Counted from the stretch's first letter, positions 35,341-45,965 are shown. The stretch is 64,000 nt of DNA from Ferrimonas lipolytica (GCF_012295575.1 NZ_CP051180.1:3720001-3784000); one strand, 5' to 3'. Notes: generated by a model not told the origin, from the sequence alone. Translations and numbers: made by a program.

Positions 35341-36477
35341 ATGAAAAAACGACACAGTATCAAGCATTGGTTGGTAGGAAAACTGGAGATATCCCATGGT
35401 GGCCATGACATGCTACTGTCAATGGAGGGGTTACGAGGAATTGCGGTATTTCTTGTTTTTTTAGTTCACTACTCTTCTTTCGTTGAAAAATTTACCGCCG
35501 GCATCTCTAGCGATATATTGTCATTCGTTATGCATTTTGGTCACTTAGGGGTTGACCTATTTTTTGTTTTAAGTGGTTACCTTATTTATGGATCAATCTT
35601 AAAAGGGAAAGTTTTTGACCCAACAAAATACGTTCGGAAACGAGTTAAGCGGATATACCCGACATTCCTTTGCGTATTTATAATTTACATTATTCTCTCT
35701 TTCATCTTCCCTAGTGAAAGCAAAATACCAGCCGATACCTATAGCGCTATTTTATACCTTATTCAGAACTTACTCTTGCTGCCAGGCCTGTTTGATATTG
35801 TTCCAATGATTACCGTTTCGTGGTCATTGAGTTATGAAGTGTTTTACTACGCCATTATCCCACTAATTGTATTTTCATTGCGATTAAAAGGGTGGCAGCG
35901 CTCATCAAGGGTTGCGATGTGGTTAACGGTTTCCATTGTCGGCTTTGGCTTGAGCTTTATCTCTGATAGCCACATTAGATTGTTGATGTTTATTTCAGGA
36001 ATACTGCTTTTTGAATTTTCTACTAGTAGCCTAAAGGTTTATCGTGGTGGTGGGCTTTGCTTTCTTATAGCATTGTCTTTATATGGATTTAAGTCCATTT
36101 ATGATATTAATAATGTTATCGCAGTGATGTCGGCATCCTATCTATTCATCTACCTTTGCCTTTGCTCTTTTAACAAAAGTTCAACCGTTTATAAATTTTT
36201 CACTGTGACTTGGTTACGCTGGTTGGGGAACATTAGTTATTCTTATTATTTAGTGCATTCGTTAACTCTTAGTTTTTCATTTTTGATATTGGAACGATTC
36301 ATTAGTGCTGATTATTCTAGTCATCATATTTATTATTGGCTTTGGATCCCTTTATTCATTTTTTCGGTAATAGTTTCTTTTGTACTGTATGTTGCGGTTG
36401 AGCATCGGTTCTCACTTACCATCAGAAATGGACATGCGAAGAAAGTGCCAGTGAAGTGCGCTTCACCAGCAAAATAG
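35341..36477 (+). CDS. acyltransferase 3 family membrane protein (second)
   Basis: A 378-residue multi-pass protein with a cytoplasmic N-terminal lead, then SMEGLRGIAVFLVFLVHYSSF (first helix with Arg and His of the family) and GVDLFFVLSGYLIYGSI. It resembles OafA/ExoZ-like O-acyltransferases of lipopolysaccharide or exopolysaccharide. It is more AT-rich and uses more AT-ending codons than its neighbours, a sign of separate acquisition. It is convergent with the glycosyltransferase arm of the EPS locus. Substrate unknown. Confidence 0.83.
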   Translation: MKKRHSIKHWLVGKLEISHGGHDMLLSMEGLRGIAVFLVFLVHYSSFVEKFTAGISSDILSFVMHFGHLGVDLFFVLSGYLIYGSILKGKVFDPTKYVRKRVKRIYPTFLCVFIIYIILSFIFPSESKIPADTYSAILYLIQNLLLLPGLFDIVPMITVSWSLSYEVFYYAIIPLIVFSLRLKGWQRSSRVAMWLTVSIVGFGLSFISDSHIRLLMFISGILLFEFSTSSLKVYRGGGLCFLIALSLYGFKSIYDINNVIAVMSASYLFIYLCLCSFNKSSTVYKFFTVTWLRWLGNISYSYYLVHSLTLSFSFLILERFISADYSSHHIYYWLWIPLFIFSVIVSFVLYVAVEHRFSLTIRNGHAKKVPVKCASPAK

Positions 36478-36517
36478 CTTTCAACGTAGGGTGTTATGTT
36501 GCCTTTGTCATTGATTT

Positions 36518-36548
36518 GCAACCTCAGCTAATGCTTCTATGAGGTTGC
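36518..36548. terminator. hairpin between convergent acyltransferase and glycosyltransferase genes
   Basis: GCAACCTCA and TGAGGTTGC form a perfect 9-bp stem with a 13-base loop. It lies between two convergent stop codons and probably serves both, although T-runs are poor on each side. Confidence 0.5.
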
Positions 36549-36575
36549 GTTAAGTCTGCTTATTGGCTAAACGGG

Positions 36576-37739
36576 CTACGATAAACCAAAGGTGAGATTG
36601 TACTGTTTGATGTATTCAGCACGGCTAAAACGTTCCACTACGATTTTATGATTCAGCTTTAGCCATTGTCGCCACGGTTGTTGGTGTAATAACAACTGCT
36701 GAATCGCCACAGCAATGCTGTCGACGCTGTTAGGATCCGCACCGATACCAGCTTCGATGCCGTCGAGAAACCCATCTATTCCGGTTGCGTTTGAGTACAT
36801 TATCGGTACTCCACTTAGCAGCGACTCTACATAAGCCATGCCAAAGGTTTCATTGCGGCTAGGCAACACCATGCCAGCATAATTTGGCAGGGTTTGCAGC
36901 AGTTGTTGATTATCGGTTTGACCCAGCAAGGTGACGTTAGCAGCTAACCCAAGCTGGTCGATATGTTGTTGGGCCTTTTTCATCGACTTTGGGAAGCCTC
37001 CGCCAATGATATCTAAGCGCAAATCGGGGTAGCTGGTTGTGAGTTGTGCCACCGCTTGTAGTAACGGAACAAACCCTTTCTTTTCCTGTACATTTAGGTC
37101 CATGATGCTTACAAGGTGGTTGTGCTGAAATGTGACTACGGGAGACCAATCTCGCTCGGCCACAAAGTTAGGCAGCAACGATTCTTTGTGCGGGTCAATG
37201 TTGAAGTGGCGTACCATTTGAGCTTTGAACCACGCAGAAACGTAATAAATCTTGGTGGCGTCATTGAGCTGGCGGCGGTAGAACGGCTTGTAATGGGGTT
37301 TATAGCGGAGGATTTTTTGTTCGGCCTCACCTCGAACAGATAACGCTAATGGCACATTAAGCCAGCGTGAAAGCCACCAACCGGCGATCCCTTCAAAGCT
37401 AAACTTGTGGGCATGAATTGAGGCAATGCTAAGGCGTTCGCTTTGTACTGTCCGGTATATCCGCCATGCCACAATGGTCATACTTAAAAACAGCAGTATT
37501 CCGTAGGGTAGGCCCCAGTATTTCATTGATGTAACTTTATTATCGCCTTGATCATCGCCAACGAGCGCATTGCAGGCGCTAGGGTTAGCAGTTCGCCGTA
37601 GGGCAAAAACGCGATAGTCGACTTCAGGGTTGGCGCGAATAAAGTTACGTACCGCCGGGGTGTTAGTGCTGCGGTTTAGCGAGGGGTACTCTACGGCAAG
37701 GTGCAGTACACAGCGTCGAGCTGGTGTCACCTTACTCAT
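36576..37739 (-). CDS. glycosyltransferase family 4-like protein
   Basis: A 387-residue cytoplasmic glycosyltransferase of GT-B fold. The C-terminal nucleotide-sugar half is clear: IIGGGFPKSM, TLLGQTDNQQ, and the retaining GT4 E-x7-E type motif region (RNETFGMAYVESLLSGVPI). It probably adds one sugar to the lipid-linked EPS repeat; donor and acceptor cannot be told from sequence. It is the last gene of the minus-strand arm, overlapping the preceding fusion gene by 4 bases (ATGA). Confidence 0.85.
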   Translation of the reverse strand: MSKVTPARRCVLHLAVEYPSLNRSTNTPAVRNFIRANPEVDYRVFALRRTANPSACNALVGDDQGDNKVTSMKYWGLPYGILLFLSMTIVAWRIYRTVQSERLSIASIHAHKFSFEGIAGWWLSRWLNVPLALSVRGEAEQKILRYKPHYKPFYRRQLNDATKIYYVSAWFKAQMVRHFNIDPHKESLLPNFVAERDWSPVVTFQHNHLVSIMDLNVQEKKGFVPLLQAVAQLTTSYPDLRLDIIGGGFPKSMKKAQQHIDQLGLAANVTLLGQTDNQQLLQTLPNYAGMVLPSRNETFGMAYVESLLSGVPIMYSNATGIDGFLDGIEAGIGADPNSVDSIAVAIQQLLLHQQPWRQWLKLNHKIVVERFSRAEYIKQYNLTFGLS

Positions 37740-39559
37740 GAGTTGTCTCCCAGTGCGTTATAAAGAAAGGTGAGGTTGCCTAGTAAGTAGCGCCGCCACA
37801 TGCGCTTAGGTTCTTGGATTAGACGATACAACCACTCAAGTTTCATCTTGCGTAACCAGGATGGTGCACGGCTTACGTCACCTGCGGTAAAGTCAAACAA
37901 GGCGCCGACCCCAATACCTACCACTGCACCGGTTTGACTTAGGTTGCGGTCTAACCAGCGTTCTTGTAGTGGATTGCCCATGGCGACAATAACCACATTC
38001 GCCTTGGCGTCAGCTATCTGCTTACAGATCTGCTGATCGTCGTCGAAGAACCCATGATGATAACCAACCCATTGATGCTGCGGATATTGTTGTTGCCAAG
38101 TAGCGAAGCATCGCTGGACGTTGTTGGGCTTCGCACCGAGCAGAAAGATCCGCAGTGATTGTTGGCTGTTGGCAAAATAACGCGGGGTAAAGTCGGTGCC
38201 ATTGAGGTTTTCAGAGAAACTTTGGCCATACTTGAGTCGACTTGCCATCGAAACCCCAACACCATCGTTAAGTACTAAGCAGCGATTGAGCAGTTGTCGA
38301 TAGTTACTATCGTTACGGGCAAGGTTGATGGTATGAGCGTTGGCGTAGGCAACCACTAATGGCTGTTGGAGCTTGATGGCGTTATCTAGGCTGGCAATAA
38401 CGGCTTCACCATCACGACTATCCATCTGCACCCCTTGCAAGGTTTTTGGTTGCAAACCTAGTTGTTGGTATTGAGCAATAAAGGTTTTAGCAACCGTAGG
38501 CCAAGCATAATGTGCAGCTCTCTCAATGGCGGCACGCCGCAATTGAGGATAATGCGGTTCTACCGAAGTGAAGTAGTTTGCAATAGACTTGGCTGCTTGA
38601 GTAGGGTCATCAAAATTGATAATTTGGCCAAGTTGGGCTTGTTCGACGATCCGACTGAAACTCGGGATGTTGGAAGCTAGCGGCAGAAGGCCAGCTGCCA
38701 TCCCTTCGATCAGTGTTAACCCAAATCCTTCATATTCTGATGCGCTAATGATGAAGTTAGCATTACTAACTTGTGCTTTTACTTGTTGATCAGAAAGGTC
38801 GGTATGAAGCGTTACTTGGCTATTGAGTTTGAGCCTGTCGATCTGCTGGCGTAAGCGTAGCTCGTTGCCATCCCAATCTTTGCCTACAATTCGCAAAGTG
38901 GCATCGATATCCAACTTCATCAGTTCGGCCATCATCGCCACAAGTTTGTCGATGCGTTTGTTATCAGAGAAACGACCGATGAAAATCATATTAGGCTGAT
39001 GCTGCTGTTGACCTGCATTGGCAAATTTAGCGGTATCTACTCCGTTTTCAATCAAAAGGAGTTTAGGTGCACAGATAGGTTTGAAGCGCTGATAGTCGTT
39101 ATTACTGCATGCGTAAACCTGCCGATATGCCTTCAACGACAAACGAGTAACGGTGTTAAACAGCAGCTTTTTGGTTGTACTGGCAAAGGGGGTATGAAAA
39201 AAACCACCATGGGTTGATAACAATAACGGTTTGCCATGAAATGGCGCGGTGAGCGCTAAATAGTCAACAAAGAAATCAACACCGTGTACGTGGATAAGGT
39301 CGTAGCTACTAAGGTACGAGCTAATCGTCGGTGCAATAGGGTATTTGTAACTACCGCGGTAACCAATTCGAGTCACGGGGATGCCATCGATGCAATCCGC
39401 GGCCGGTAATGTTTCCGCCTGTTGGTGAAATACCCGATTAAGCGTTAACACTTCGGCGTCTATGCCGTTACTGCGTTGCTCTAACACTAGTGATTTAACG
39501 AAGTTTTCCAGGCCTCCCATTGCAGGGGAGAATTGGCGTACGATATGTAAAACCCGCAT
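37736..39559 (-). CDS. fused glycosyltransferase: GT4 domain plus WecG/TagA/CpsF (GT26) domain
   Basis: A 607-residue protein with two enzymes in one chain. Residues 1 to about 365 are a GT4 enzyme (VRQFSPAMGGLENFVKSL at the start; IFIGRFSDNKRIDKL; EYEGFGLTLIEGMAAG). Residues from about 378 are a GT26 domain with YANAHTINLAR, LNDGVGVSMASRL, FLLGAKPNN, MGNPLQERWL and GVGALFDFTAGDVSRAPSWLRK. GT26 members transfer ManNAcA, ManNAc or glucose-type sugars to a lipid-linked first sugar. The fusion suggests two successive additions. It follows the GT2 gene by 10 bases. Confidence 0.9.
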   Translation of the reverse strand: MRVLHIVRQFSPAMGGLENFVKSLVLEQRSNGIDAEVLTLNRVFHQQAETLPAADCIDGIPVTRIGYRGSYKYPIAPTISSYLSSYDLIHVHGVDFFVDYLALTAPFHGKPLLLSTHGGFFHTPFASTTKKLLFNTVTRLSLKAYRQVYACSNNDYQRFKPICAPKLLLIENGVDTAKFANAGQQQHQPNMIFIGRFSDNKRIDKLVAMMAELMKLDIDATLRIVGKDWDGNELRLRQQIDRLKLNSQVTLHTDLSDQQVKAQVSNANFIISASEYEGFGLTLIEGMAAGLLPLASNIPSFSRIVEQAQLGQIINFDDPTQAAKSIANYFTSVEPHYPQLRRAAIERAAHYAWPTVAKTFIAQYQQLGLQPKTLQGVQMDSRDGEAVIASLDNAIKLQQPLVVAYANAHTINLARNDSNYRQLLNRCLVLNDGVGVSMASRLKYGQSFSENLNGTDFTPRYFANSQQSLRIFLLGAKPNNVQRCFATWQQQYPQHQWVGYHHGFFDDDQQICKQIADAKANVVIVAMGNPLQERWLDRNLSQTGAVVGIGVGALFDFTAGDVSRAPSWLRKMKLEWLYRLIQEPKRMWRRYLLGNLTFLYNALGDNS

Positions 39560-39569
39560 TTAAGTATCC

Positions 39570-40472
39570 CTACTTGTACAGTTCGACTGGTGGCCTTTTC
39601 ATCAGATAGCGCACCTTTCCCATGTTTTTCTGCATCAACATCTGATATTGAAAGCTGTATTTTTTACTGAATGGTTTACAGGCTAGTGCCGCAATGGCAC
39701 CTACCCAGGATTGCAGCATTGCTCGCAGGCAATGAAAGCTACGACTAATAAGTGATTTTGGCGCGATGAAGGTACAGGCATAGGTCTCGCCAATGCGGGT
39801 AGCTTGTGCCAACAAGTAGGCTGCGTTAAGGCGATGGGGCTCCGCAGTCTCTGTTACCACGGCTTCTCGGCAAGCGATAATCTTACCCCCGTTTTGCGCG
39901 ATAGCGCTGAAAAATGCGCTGTCTTCACCGCCGGTAGTCCCCATTTTTTTGTCAAAAGGGCTGCTAGGGTGTGGCAGCGCATCCCGTCTCACTAATGAGT
40001 TGCCTGTTAAACCGACGGAGAGTTGACTACCAGTTGCCTCGGTTTGCCGTCCTAAAAAATTACCTTCGCGGATCCAGGCCGGTGATTCCGGTGGGTAAAT
40101 GGTATCCACTTGACCAACAACTGCTGCGGCTTGATAGGTCTGTGCACACTCCAACAGCCTTAATAACCATTGTGAGTCAGCCTCTTCATCGTCATCAATA
40201 AACGCTAAGTAATCACCATTGGCATTGGCTACCGTCATATTGCGCGTTAGTGAGATATTTTTCTCAGGTTGAATTTGATAATGAACCTCGATGTCGTTGT
40301 TGGCACAAAATGCATCGACAATGGGTTTGCCAGAGCCCAGCGGATCGTTGTCGGCGATCGAGATATTGATGTCGACGTCACTAGGCAGTTGTAGGGCAGC
40401 AATACTATTTAAGGTTGCGGCCAGTTGAGGTCGGCGATAAGTACATAGGCATACCGTTACTCTGGTGCGCAT
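39570..40472 (-). CDS. glycosyltransferase family 2 protein
   Basis: A 300-residue GT-A enzyme. The N-terminus TVCLCTYRRPQLAATLNSI and the metal-binding FIDDDEEADSQWL (about 92-104) are classic GT2. TGGEDSAFFSAI further on matches the ED catalytic region. It probably adds one residue to the EPS repeat on the cytoplasmic side. It overlaps the upstream polymerase/ligase gene by 16 bases, so translation is probably coupled. Confidence 0.88.
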   Translation of the reverse strand: MRTRVTVCLCTYRRPQLAATLNSIAALQLPSDVDINISIADNDPLGSGKPIVDAFCANNDIEVHYQIQPEKNISLTRNMTVANANGDYLAFIDDDEEADSQWLLRLLECAQTYQAAAVVGQVDTIYPPESPAWIREGNFLGRQTEATGSQLSVGLTGNSLVRRDALPHPSSPFDKKMGTTGGEDSAFFSAIAQNGGKIIACREAVVTETAEPHRLNAAYLLAQATRIGETYACTFIAPKSLISRSFHCLRAMLQSWVGAIAALACKPFSKKYSFQYQMLMQKNMGKVRYLMKRPPVELYK

Positions 40473-41782
40473 CTCATAATCCTCTGATCAATAACTACAC
40501 GTGCAACTCCAACAAAGGCAAGCAATTGAATAATCCACATCCCATGGCTGCCACGCATAATGCTGCTTTCAGTAATGTTGTGCATCAGGGTGAGCACGAC
40601 CAAGATCCACAGCAGAAAAAATATTTGTGGGTGTTGCTCCCTGATCTTACCTGACAAGATTGAAAACTGAGCCAGTACGAGCAAGTAAACGGTAAGGCCG
40701 GTGACTCCCAGAATGGCGAGGAGATCCAGATAGCCGTTGTGACCCTGGTTGAGTAACTGAAGGTAGCTTTTGCCGTAAAGCACATTGGGAGATTGAGCGC
40801 CAATGCCCCAAAATGAGCCGTAGCCGTGCCCTAATAGCCAATGCTTGTCGATCTGTTCGAGCAAAAATGCCCAAACATAGTCTCGTCCCGTAAATCCAGG
40901 ATCTGTCATGAACTGGCCTAAAAACTCTTTGATGTGCCAGTTTTGCCAGCCAAGGGTAATCTGAGTAAGCATGGTGATAACTAAAGTGGTTGCTAGTAAC
41001 AACACCCCGAAGTTGAACTTGTATTGCCGCGCTAACAAATTGATGACGAACACGAGACTCGGAACAACAATCAATAGCGCAATGGAGGTCTTTGATACTG
41101 ATAGAATCAGCATCGTCAGCCACAGGAGAATATAGGCACTGTTGTAGTTGCGATTGATCTGTTGTTGAAACAACAGCCTTACCGAAGCGCCAAAACAGAT
41201 GGCTAATAATGCCATGGCTCCCAAGCTGTTTTTACTTCGATGAATACCGTAAAAGTAGCCATCGATATCGAAGTTACCGCTGAGTAAGGTCAATAGATTG
41301 AGCATCATTGCGATAGCGCAAACTCGGTAAAGGATGAGTAGCAGTTGGTTCGGATTACGGATATAGCAAACTCCGCTGCAGACGGAGGTAATAATAAACA
41401 AAAATAATATAGCTCGGCGTAACGATATGCTGGAGTTTAGTGCCCAAAGTGTACTGACCAGTACCATGATGGTCAGCAGCGCCAGCGGCCATTGGGTCAA
41501 CATCAACTGTTTGAAGCGCCAAGGGCTGCGCAAGATTGACCAAATCGCTAACAGCATCATGCTAATCCAAAATACTTGGTTAAATGCATTGCCTGATGAG
41601 GTACCACTAGTATGGGCAGCGAGTTCCATTTCAGAGAAGTTGCCAACGGCAGCAATCTGTGGAGTTAGCACATCAAAACTCAGAGCGCAGATTAAGGTTA
41701 GGATCACCACTGCGAGTCTATTGTTTGTTGTATATTGCGAGGTGTTGTCGGCAACAAACCAATTTAACCACGGAGTTAACAT
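40457..41782 (-). CDS. O-antigen ligase/polymerase family membrane protein (Wzy-like)
   Basis: A 441-residue protein with about ten to twelve hydrophobic segments and one large periplasmic loop. That loop carries FTGRDYVWAFLLEQI, LLGHGYGSFWG and LNQGHNGYLDLLAILG, with the R, GxGxG and H-N pattern of the O-antigen ligase (Wzy_C) family. In this locus it most likely polymerises the lipid-linked EPS repeats; ligase (WaaL) activity cannot be excluded from sequence. It lies between flippase and GT2 genes, overlapping both. Confidence 0.85.
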   Translation of the reverse strand: MLTPWLNWFVADNTSQYTTNNRLAVVILTLICALSFDVLTPQIAAVGNFSEMELAAHTSGTSSGNAFNQVFWISMMLLAIWSILRSPWRFKQLMLTQWPLALLTIMVLVSTLWALNSSISLRRAILFLFIITSVCSGVCYIRNPNQLLLILYRVCAIAMMLNLLTLLSGNFDIDGYFYGIHRSKNSLGAMALLAICFGASVRLLFQQQINRNYNSAYILLWLTMLILSVSKTSIALLIVVPSLVFVINLLARQYKFNFGVLLLATTLVITMLTQITLGWQNWHIKEFLGQFMTDPGFTGRDYVWAFLLEQIDKHWLLGHGYGSFWGIGAQSPNVLYGKSYLQLLNQGHNGYLDLLAILGVTGLTVYLLVLAQFSILSGKIREQHPQIFFLLWILVVLTLMHNITESSIMRGSHGMWIIQLLAFVGVARVVIDQRIMRCAPE

Positions 41783-43044
41783 GGCTTCGCTCCTGCGCTA
41801 ATTGCTAGGCGTTCTGGTCGAAATAGGTTAATCACATAAAGTAGAACAAATGCCTCGCCGATTAGGACCCCAGCAATCACCCAATCTGGTTGGTTTAGTA
41901 GGCTAATAAGAGATAAAACCGATAATGAGACTGCGGCACCCCAAATAGTAGCCATCGCTAACTCTTTGAATCGGTTCTGTACCTGAATGGCGGTGCTGTA
42001 GCTGCTACGTACGTGGAATAGCAGATTAATCACTGCCCACTGGGCAACAACAATGGCGATGTCAGGGTATTGATCAGCAAATAAGTGCTGCTGCAGTAGT
42101 GGCCATAACCACCATAGTATTGCGGCAAAGATAATATTGAAGATCAGGAAGCCAGTAGCTCCCATATGGGTGAGCGAGCGAAACTCATCAAGTTGTTTGT
42201 TGCCCAGCATTCTCGCCATAGTTGGCTTAGCTACCCGAGTCCATGCTGAGGTAATCACGTTCAGAGGGCCGAAGAAAACCCGTCCAGCTTGAATGAAGCC
42301 AACCGTAGCAGAGCCAAATACTGCGCCGATAAGAATCACATAGCCTCGATTTTGCATTTCGGTGGTAATCACCCCCACCAATGACCAACGAGCCTGCTGC
42401 CAAATCGGTTGATAGTTACGATAAAGTGCTCGCCATTTGGCTTGGTTGAGTAAACGCGACTCGTGATAGAGCATGGTGATGGAGCAAAGTAGATTTGATA
42501 TTGCTAGCCACCATAATACGGTCGCCACACCTACAGCCTCCCAGCTATTTATGGCGACCCAAACACCGACGCCTCCAACAAAGATGACAATGCCGATCAG
42601 ATCAGTGCTCAATATCGGTAGTAGATTGAGCTCTGAAGCCCAGCGATTGCGAAGATACTCTCTAATTAGTCGTGAACTGAGGTAAGCCGTAACTGGCCCC
42701 GTTAGGTGATGGAGGTTAGTTAATATCGGCAGCTGCAGCACTAAAAGCATGAGCAATGTTAAAACAGTCAGTAGCAATAGGTTGGTTTGCGCCAATGTCT
42801 TGCGGATTGACTGTGGATCATTGCTGGCGGGTACCAAAACGGAGTAGGGCGTATTAACCAATGCATTCTGCAGGCTGAGTAACATGAAGCTCACCGCAAA
42901 TACGATGGAATAGACCCCAAAATCGGCGGCGGACCACCATTTAAGCAGCGCAATATTTAATGCGAAGTTGAAGGCGCTCATAATCCCTTGGTCGATCAAA
43001 GAGATCGTTACTTTTTCCCTCAACAGCCCTCTCCCTTGACCCAA
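41776..43044 (-). CDS. polysaccharide repeat-unit flippase (Wzx-like, MOP superfamily)
   Basis: A 422-residue integral membrane protein with about twelve hydrophobic segments. The N-terminus (SLIDQGIMSAFNFALNIALLKWW) is like Wzx/oligosaccharide flippases. It would move undecaprenyl-linked repeats across the inner membrane. The start is uncertain: TTG at 43044, or TTG at 43023, which has the better Shine-Dalgarno (AGGGAGAGGG just upstream). It is first in the minus-strand arm and divergent from manC, with a shared ~140-base control region. Confidence 0.82.
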   Translation of the reverse strand: MGQGRGLLREKVTISLIDQGIMSAFNFALNIALLKWWSAADFGVYSIVFAVSFMLLSLQNALVNTPYSVLVPASNDPQSIRKTLAQTNLLLLTVLTLLMLLVLQLPILTNLHHLTGPVTAYLSSRLIREYLRNRWASELNLLPILSTDLIGIVIFVGGVGVWVAINSWEAVGVATVLWWLAISNLLCSITMLYHESRLLNQAKWRALYRNYQPIWQQARWSLVGVITTEMQNRGYVILIGAVFGSATVGFIQAGRVFFGPLNVITSAWTRVAKPTMARMLGNKQLDEFRSLTHMGATGFLIFNIIFAAILWWLWPLLQQHLFADQYPDIAIVVAQWAVINLLFHVRSSYSTAIQVQNRFKELAMATIWGAAVSLSVLSLISLLNQPDWVIAGVLIGEAFVLLYVINLFRPERLAISAGAKPC

Positions 43045-43185
43045 ACTTTAACTGGTAACTTCGCTCAGTATAGGTGTAAGCCGTAGAAAAATGGTTAAAA
43101 AATTGCCAGCTAAAGAGTCCGTTGCAGACTATGTTTACTTTCAGTGGGTAATGCCGAGGATCATTCGACAGGGAGTGTAAATGGT

Positions 43186-44592
43186 ATGGTAAAAGTAGTT
43201 CCGGTAGTGCTTGCTGGCGGCAGTGGGACGCGACTGTGGCCGCTGTCTCGCACCCAGTTTCCAAAGCAGTTTTTGTCACTGGTTGGTGAGCAAACGATGT
43301 TGCAGCAAACTATTTTGCGTCTCAACACGTTGTCGACATCGACTCCGATGGTGATTTGCAATGAAGAACATCGCTTTATTGCTGCGGAGCAGTTGCGGGC
43401 AATTGATACGCCGGCAACCATCGTATTGGAGCCCTGCGGTCGGAATACTGCCCCAGCACTAGCCATTGCCTCTTTGCTTAGCAGTCAAGATGACGACCCG
43501 CTGTTGTTAGTATTGGCAGCCGATCATGTTATTGAGGATACGACTGCTTTTGTCGACAGCATTCAACGTGCCATTCCGATGGCCAACAGTGGCAAGTTAG
43601 TCACCTTTGGCATAGTGCCTGATTCGGCTCATACCGGTTATGGCTATATCCGAACAGGAGCGGTGATTGACGCTGGTCATGAGGTCGCTCAGTTCGTTGA
43701 GAAACCAAGTGCTACTGTTGCGCAACAATACCTCGATAGTGGTGAATATCTATGGAATAGCGGCATGTTTTTGTTTCGTGCCAGTCGTTATTTAGCAGAA
43801 CTCAATCAATATCGAAGTGATATTGCTTCGGCTTGTGAAGCCGCCGTAGCCACAACTGAGAGTGACTTAGATTTTCTCCGTTTAGATAACGACGCCTTTC
43901 GCGCATGCCCTGCAGAATCTATCGACTTTGCAGTAATGGAGCGAACTAAAGATGCGGTCGTGGTACCACTGAATGTTGGTTGGAATGACATTGGAGCGTG
44001 GTCTGCATTATGGCAGGTTTCAGCCAAGTCTGATGAGGGTAACGTCGTCCGAGGGGATAACCTATTGCATGACGTTAGTGGCTGTTTTCTCCATGGTGAA
44101 GAACGCCTTATTGCTGCTGTTGGTATAACCGACTTAGTCGTGATTGACACCCCTGATGTGTTGTTGGTCTCTGATCGAGAGCGAGCACAAGAGGTAAAGC
44201 ACCTTGTTGAGCAGTTAAAAGGGCAGGAGCGACAAGAACTAAATTGTCACCGTAAAGTTTTCCGCCCTTGGGGCTATTACGACTCCATTGATACCGGCAA
44301 TCGCTATCAGGTCAAACACATCACCGTTAAGCCAGGAGCAAAGCTGAGCGTACAGATGCATCACCATCGAGCAGAGCACTGGGTCGTGGTATCCGGTACA
44401 GCCAAAGTGACCAATGGCGATAAAACCTTTTTGGTGGCCGAAAACGAATCGACTTACATTCCGATCGGGGTGGTTCACGCCCTTGAGAATCCAGGCAAAG
44501 TCCCCTTGGAGTTAATAGAGGTGCAGTCAGGTTCTTACCTCGGTGAGGATGACATTATTCGTTTTGAAGACAATTACGGTCGGTGTAAATGA
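43186..44592 (+). CDS. manC: mannose-1-phosphate guanylyltransferase / mannose-6-phosphate isomerase ManC
   Basis: A bifunctional enzyme of GDP-mannose synthesis. The N-terminal nucleotidyltransferase has [11 protein letters not shown] at 9-19 and FVEKP in the middle. The C-terminal cupin has HHHRAEHW at 392-399 for type II phosphomannose isomerase. I choose ATG 43186 ([12 protein letters not shown]; 468 residues) with GGGAG about 10 bases upstream. An ATG five bases earlier is out of frame, and the longer open frame to 43144 is unlikely. It overlaps manB by 4 bases. Confidence 0.94.
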   Translation: MVKVVPVVLAGGSGTRLWPLSRTQFPKQFLSLVGEQTMLQQTILRLNTLSTSTPMVICNEEHRFIAAEQLRAIDTPATIVLEPCGRNTAPALAIASLLSSQDDDPLLLVLAADHVIEDTTAFVDSIQRAIPMANSGKLVTFGIVPDSAHTGYGYIRTGAVIDAGHEVAQFVEKPSATVAQQYLDSGEYLWNSGMFLFRASRYLAELNQYRSDIASACEAAVATTESDLDFLRLDNDAFRACPAESIDFAVMERTKDAVVVPLNVGWNDIGAWSALWQVSAKSDEGNVVRGDNLLHDVSGCFLHGEERLIAAVGITDLVVIDTPDVLLVSDRERAQEVKHLVEQLKGQERQELNCHRKVFRPWGYYDSIDTGNRYQVKHITVKPGAKLSVQMHHHRAEHWVVVSGTAKVTNGDKTFLVAENESTYIPIGVVHALENPGKVPLELIEVQSGSYLGEDDIIRFEDNYGRCK

Positions 44593-45965
44593 TGACTACA
44601 CTTACATGCTTTAAAGCGTATGACATCCGTGGCCGGCTAGGAGAGGAGTTGAATGAAGATATTGCCTATCGCATTGGACGTGCTTTTGCTCAGTACCTTC
44701 GGGCAAAACGCGTAGTGATAGGCGGTGACGTTAGATTATCTTCATCGTCTCTCAAACACGCCTTGGCCAAAGGGCTAATGGCCAGTGGGGCTGATGTTAT
44801 CGATATCGGTATGGTCGGTACTGAAGAGGTCTATTTTGCTACTCAGTTTCTTGAGGTGGATGGTGGAATCGAGGTAACGGCTTCACATAACCCCATGGAC
44901 TATAACGGCATGAAGTTGGTGCGTGAGCACAGCAAGCCAATCTCTGGTGACACTGGCTTAAATGAGATCCGGCAGCTGGCTGAAAGCAATCGTTTTGATG
45001 ATGTCGTGTTTGGTCGCTATAGCACTCAGGATGTCTTACCCGCCTATATTGAACATTTGTGCGGCTATATTGACATGACGGCACTAAAACCACTCCGCTT
45101 AGTCGTCAACTCAGGCAATGGTGCAGCTGGACATGTCGTTGATGCCCTCGAGCAGAAATTCAAGGCCCTCAACGTACCTATCTCCTTCATAAAAATTCAC
45201 CACGAAGCTGATGGCAACTTCCCCAATGGCATCCCAAATCCGCTTTTACCAGAAAGGCGTCAGTCAACTCAAGATGCAGTTATTAAGCATGGTGCTGATA
45301 TGGGGATTGCTTGGGATGGGGATTTTGACCGCTGTTTTCTCTTTGATGAGACAGGTGCGTTTATTGAGGGATATTACATTGTCGGCTTGCTGGCGGAAGT
45401 CTTTACCAGCAAGCACCCTGGTTCGAAAGTCATTCACGACCCTCGGTTGATTTGGAACACCCAAGATATCGTCAACAACTGTAATGGCACCGCCGTGATG
45501 TCGAAAACTGGGCACGCTTTTATTAAGGAGCGAATGCGTCAAGAGGACGCCATTTATGGTGGCGAGATGAGTGCACATCATTATTTTCGAGACTTTGGCT
45601 ATTGCGATAGCGGCATGATCCCCTGGCTCTTAGTGTGTGAGCTTTTGGTACAAAGCCAACAGAGTTTGTCGTTGTTAGTCGCGCAGATGATTGAGCGTTA
45701 CCCCTCTTCTGGGGAACTCAATTTTCATATCGATGACCCAAAGCGGGCGATCAGTCTAGTTGAACAACATTTTGATAGCAGTGCACTAGCGGTAGATCGA
45801 ACCGATGGACTGAGTATGAGTTTTGATGATGGTTTGAACCAATGGCGCTTTAACCTCCGTTGTTCTAATACCGAGCCCGTTGTTCGGTTGAATGTGGAGT
45901 CACGTGGTAATCGCTGTTTAATGGCGCAGCAGACCGACAGCGTTATTCAACTGTTAAAACAATAG
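44589..45965 (+). CDS. manB: phosphomannomutase ManB
   Basis: ManB interconverts mannose-6-P and mannose-1-P, feeding ManC. The 458 residues have the phosphoserine loop TASHNP at 97-102 (Ser99), the magnesium-binding DGDFDR at 243-248, the sugar-specificity loop GGEMSAHH and the C-terminal RCSNTEP phosphate-binding loop. It overlaps the manC stop (ATGA). The pair shows that the locus makes GDP-mannose or a derivative; no GDP-mannose-modifying gene (gmd, fcl) is present. Confidence 0.95.
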   Translation: MMTTLTCFKAYDIRGRLGEELNEDIAYRIGRAFAQYLRAKRVVIGGDVRLSSSSLKHALAKGLMASGADVIDIGMVGTEEVYFATQFLEVDGGIEVTASHNPMDYNGMKLVREHSKPISGDTGLNEIRQLAESNRFDDVVFGRYSTQDVLPAYIEHLCGYIDMTALKPLRLVVNSGNGAAGHVVDALEQKFKALNVPISFIKIHHEADGNFPNGIPNPLLPERRQSTQDAVIKHGADMGIAWDGDFDRCFLFDETGAFIEGYYIVGLLAEVFTSKHPGSKVIHDPRLIWNTQDIVNNCNGTAVMSKTGHAFIKERMRQEDAIYGGEMSAHHYFRDFGYCDSGMIPWLLVCELLVQSQQSLSLLVAQMIERYPSSGELNFHIDDPKRAISLVEQHFDSSALAVDRTDGLSMSFDDGLNQWRFNLRCSNTEPVVRLNVESRGNRCLMAQQTDSVIQLLKQ

